A DNA stretch of 35,790 bases, taken from contig CAMAPQ010000022.1 of NCBI GenBank assembly GCA_945860125.1, forward strand, positions 1-35,790, read 5' to 3'. Below the pieces are notes generated by a model. It searched no databases. It had not been told where the DNA came from and saw nothing but the letters and a program-made list of their open reading frames with translations. Shown piece by piece: positions 33,715 to 35,790 of this stretch. The DNA comes from Klebsiella pneumoniae (GTDB taxonomy: Bacteria; Pseudomonadota; Gammaproteobacteria; Pseudomonadales; CAMAPQ01). Every line of letters begins with the position of its first letter. Position 1 is the stretch's first letter. The position numbers were made by a program, and so were the translations under genes.

Positions 33715-35118
33715 GTGGTTGGAAAAACATTATATGACAAATTATGGCAAGATCATTTGGTGGTAACGCGCGAAGATAATACCTCTTTAATTTATGTTGA
33801 TCGTCATCTTATCCATGAAGTAACGTCTCCTCAGGCTTTTGAAGGTTTAAAGCTTGCTCATCGCAAGCCTTTTCGTCTTTCGGCAAATTTAGCGATGCCT
33901 GATCATAATGTGCCAACGACGCGTCGTGATCAAGGTATTACAGATCCCACTTCTCGTTTACAGGTTCAAATGCTTGATCAGAACTGTCGTGATTTTGGTA
34001 TTACACAATATGGCATGAATGATCCAAGGCAAGGTATCGTGCATGTTGTGGGCCCGGAGCAGGGTGCGGTTCTTCCTGGTATGACGGTGGTATGTGGTGA
34101 CTCCCATACTTCCACGCATGGTGCTTTAGGGTGCCTTGCCCATGGTATTGGCACTTCTGAGGTTGAGCATGTGTTAGCAACGCAGTGTTTGATTCAGCAA
34201 AAAATGAAAAATATGGCGATGATTGTTAATGGCAAGCTTTCTTATGGGGTTTTTTCAAAAGATATCGTGCTATCCATTATTCGTAAAATAGGCACGGCTG
34301 GGGGCACAGGTTTTGCGATTGAATTTATGGGTGAAGCAATTACAGATTTATCGATTGAAGGCAGGATGACTATTTGTAATATGGCAATTGAAGCGGGTGC
34401 TCGCGCTGGCCTGGTTGCAGTTGATGAAATTACCATTAATTATGTTCGTGGAAAACCAATGGCACCGACGGGGTTACTTTTGGAGAAGGCGATTAAATAT
34501 TGGCAAACATTACACTCAGATTTTGATGCTTCTTTTGATCTTAAATATTATCTTGATGCAGGTTTATTAGCCCCTCAGGTCAGCTGGGGAACCTCTCCTG
34601 AAATGGTTGTTGATATTGATGAATCTTTACCAAGTTTTGAATCTGCTGATGAAGCTGTAAAGCGCGAGGGTTTTAAGCGTGCTTATGAATATATGAATTT
34701 AAAGCCTGGCATGAAAATGGCGGATGTTGGTATTGATCGTGTTTTTATTGGTTCTTGTACGAATGCACGTATTGAAGATTTAAGAGTGGCCGCTGCTGTG
34801 ATTAACGGCAGAAAAGTTGCAAAAACAGTTAAGCAGGCGCTAGTGGTGCCAGGCTCTGGGCTGGTAAAACGGCAGGCGGAAGCAGAAGGGTTGCATGAGA
34901 TTTTTCTTGATGCTGGCTTTGAATGGCGAGAGCCTGGTTGTTCAATGTGTCTTGCCATGAATGCAGATCGTATTTTGCCGGGTGAACACTGCGCTTCTAC
35001 ATCAAATCGCAACTTTGAAGGTCGCCAAGGTTATGGTGGAAGAACTCATTTGGTAAGCCCTGCAACAGCCGCTCTTTCTGCATTAGCTGGTCACTTTGCT
35101 GATGCGAGAAACAGTTAA
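33715..35118 (+). CDS. leuC: 3-isopropylmalate dehydratase large subunit
   Basis: Isomerises isopropylmalate in leucine synthesis as a 4Fe-4S enzyme with LeuD. The cluster Cys lie in [26 protein letters not shown] and [10 protein letters not shown]. The end [15 protein letters not shown]-type block reads [20 protein letters not shown]. The 467 residues match E. coli LeuC (466). A GTG start at 33715 follows a strong AAGGAG ribosome-binding site 7 nt upstream. leuD follows with 25 bp between. Confidence 0.97.
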   Translation: MVGKTLYDKLWQDHLVVTREDNTSLIYVDRHLIHEVTSPQAFEGLKLAHRKPFRLSANLAMPDHNVPTTRRDQGITDPTSRLQVQMLDQNCRDFGITQYGMNDPRQGIVHVVGPEQGAVLPGMTVVCGDSHTSTHGALGCLAHGIGTSEVEHVLATQCLIQQKMKNMAMIVNGKLSYGVFSKDIVLSIIRKIGTAGGTGFAIEFMGEAITDLSIEGRMTICNMAIEAGARAGLVAVDEITINYVRGKPMAPTGLLLEKAIKYWQTLHSDFDASFDLKYYLDAGLLAPQVSWGTSPEMVVDIDESLPSFESADEAVKREGFKRAYEYMNLKPGMKMADVGIDRVFIGSCTNARIEDLRVAAAVINGRKVAKTVKQALVVPGSGLVKRQAEAEGLHEIFLDAGFEWREPGCSMCLAMNADRILPGEHCASTSNRNFEGRQGYGGRTHLVSPATAALSALAGHFADARNS

Positions 35119-35143
35119 ATTTATTTTTAAGGCAGATTTTTTT

Positions 35144-35782
35144 ATGCAAGCTTTTACAGTTTTAACGGCAACGGTTGCACCTTTGGATCGTGCTAATGTT
35201 GATACGGATCAAATTATTCCTAAGCAGTTTTTAAAGTCCATTTTACGCACCGGTTTTGGTCAGAATTTATTTGATGATTGGCGCTATTTAGATCAAGGTT
35301 TATCAGGGCAGGATTGCTCAAAGCGGCCGATTAATCCTGACTTTATTTTAAATAAGCCTTGTTATCAGGGTGCTAATATTCTTCTTGCGCGACGTAATTT
35401 TGGTTGCGGGTCAAGCCGAGAGCATGCGCCTTGGGCGCTTCTTGAGTATGGCTTTAAATGTATTATTGCGCCTAGTTTTGCTGAAATTTTTTATAATAAT
35501 TGTTTTAAGAATGGTATTTTACCGATTACTTTATCAGAAGAAAAAGTGGCTTCTTTTTTTGATAAAGCGCTTAACTATCCAGGTTTTTCTTTAACGATTA
35601 ATTTACAAACTCAAGAGATTAGCGAAGTGAATGGTAGCGTTATTTCTTTTGAAATTGAGCCTTTTCGTCGGCAGTGTTTATTGAATGGTTTAGATGATAT
35701 TGGTTTAAGTTTAAATTTTAAAGAGCAGATTCTTACTTATCAAGAAAACCGTCAAATTGAAAAACCTTGGTTATTTAAGTGA
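35144..35782 (+). CDS. leuD: 3-isopropylmalate dehydratase small subunit
   Basis: Partner of Leu[16 protein letters not shown], the swivel-domain [17 protein letters not shown] and [21 protein letters not shown] are family marks. The ATG at 35144 gives 212 residues (E. coli 201) and aligns with the usual start MQAFTVLT; the upstream in-frame ATG at 35096 overlaps leuC. AAGG lies 11 nt before the start. The window ends 8 bp after the stop, so leuB is probably next. Confidence 0.97.
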   Translation: MQAFTVLTATVAPLDRANVDTDQIIPKQFLKSILRTGFGQNLFDDWRYLDQGLSGQDCSKRPINPDFILNKPCYQGANILLARRNFGCGSSREHAPWALLEYGFKCIIAPSFAEIFYNNCFKNGILPITLSEEKVASFFDKALNYPGFSLTINLQTQEISEVNGSVISFEIEPFRRQCLLNGLDDIGLSLNFKEQILTYQENRQIEKPWLFK

Positions 35783-35790
35783 CGAATTAA

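Overview
The window looks like the chromosome of an AT-rich gammaproteobacterium (roughly 40% GC by eye). The gene set (prfC, purHD next to fis and a DUF3426 zinc-ribbon gene, rnf-nth, purU, queE-queC, leuC-leuD) is gammaproteobacterial. A candidate inositol-phosphate phosphatase of effector type, a Fic protein, a secreted metalloprotease and many small palindromic repeats would suit a host-associated lineage such as Legionellales/Coxiellaceae. That placement is inference only; a 16S or marker-gene tree would settle it.

Left end (1-5100): a DUF4114 protein gene runs off the left edge on the minus strand, behind a clear class I cyclic-di-GMP riboswitch whose downstream RNA can also hide the ribosome-binding site. 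Then come a 127-bp ERIC-like palindrome, prfC, an Rpn/YhgA-type nuclease gene with in-frame tandem repeats, and a type I-F CRISPR mini-array with three intact repeats. Its last repeat is cut off by a fragment of an IS1634-type transposase. A ~100-bp MITE-like element follows.

Middle (5100-19350): an unrecognised single-span membrane protein with a TPR-like tail, a Fic protein lacking its catalytic histidine, an RDD membrane protein, recD2, an EamA transporter and nth. The rnf cluster follows in the order nth-(rnfE remnant)-rnfD-rnfC-rnfB-rnfA when read left to right. It seems to be eroding: rnfG is absent, rnfE is reduced to a tail, RnfD lacks the segment with the covalent-FMN site, RnfC has an altered glycine-rich loop and RnfB lacks its membrane anchor. 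Next are a secreted HExxH protease with a Gly-rich/hydrophobic/basic tail, purU, and a very acidic 110-residue protein.

Right part (19350-35790): a dCache chemoreceptor preceded by a 9-bp tandem repeat, an ABC ATPase without a permease, the CX5R phosphatase candidate, purD, purH, fis and the zinc-ribbon/DUF3426 gene, all on the minus strand. Then on the plus strand come an MBL-fold hydrolase, an ABC1/UbiB-type kinase, queE-queC and leuC-leuD.

The gaps carry at least three families of dispersed palindromic repeats: four ERIC-like copies, two MITE-like copies plus solo ends, and REP-like hairpins. The strongest leads are the riboswitch with its DUF4114 target, the eroded Rnf complex, ERIC-like elements in an apparently non-enteric genome, the candidate phosphatase effector, the His-to-Gln Fic protein and the IS-truncated CRISPR array.
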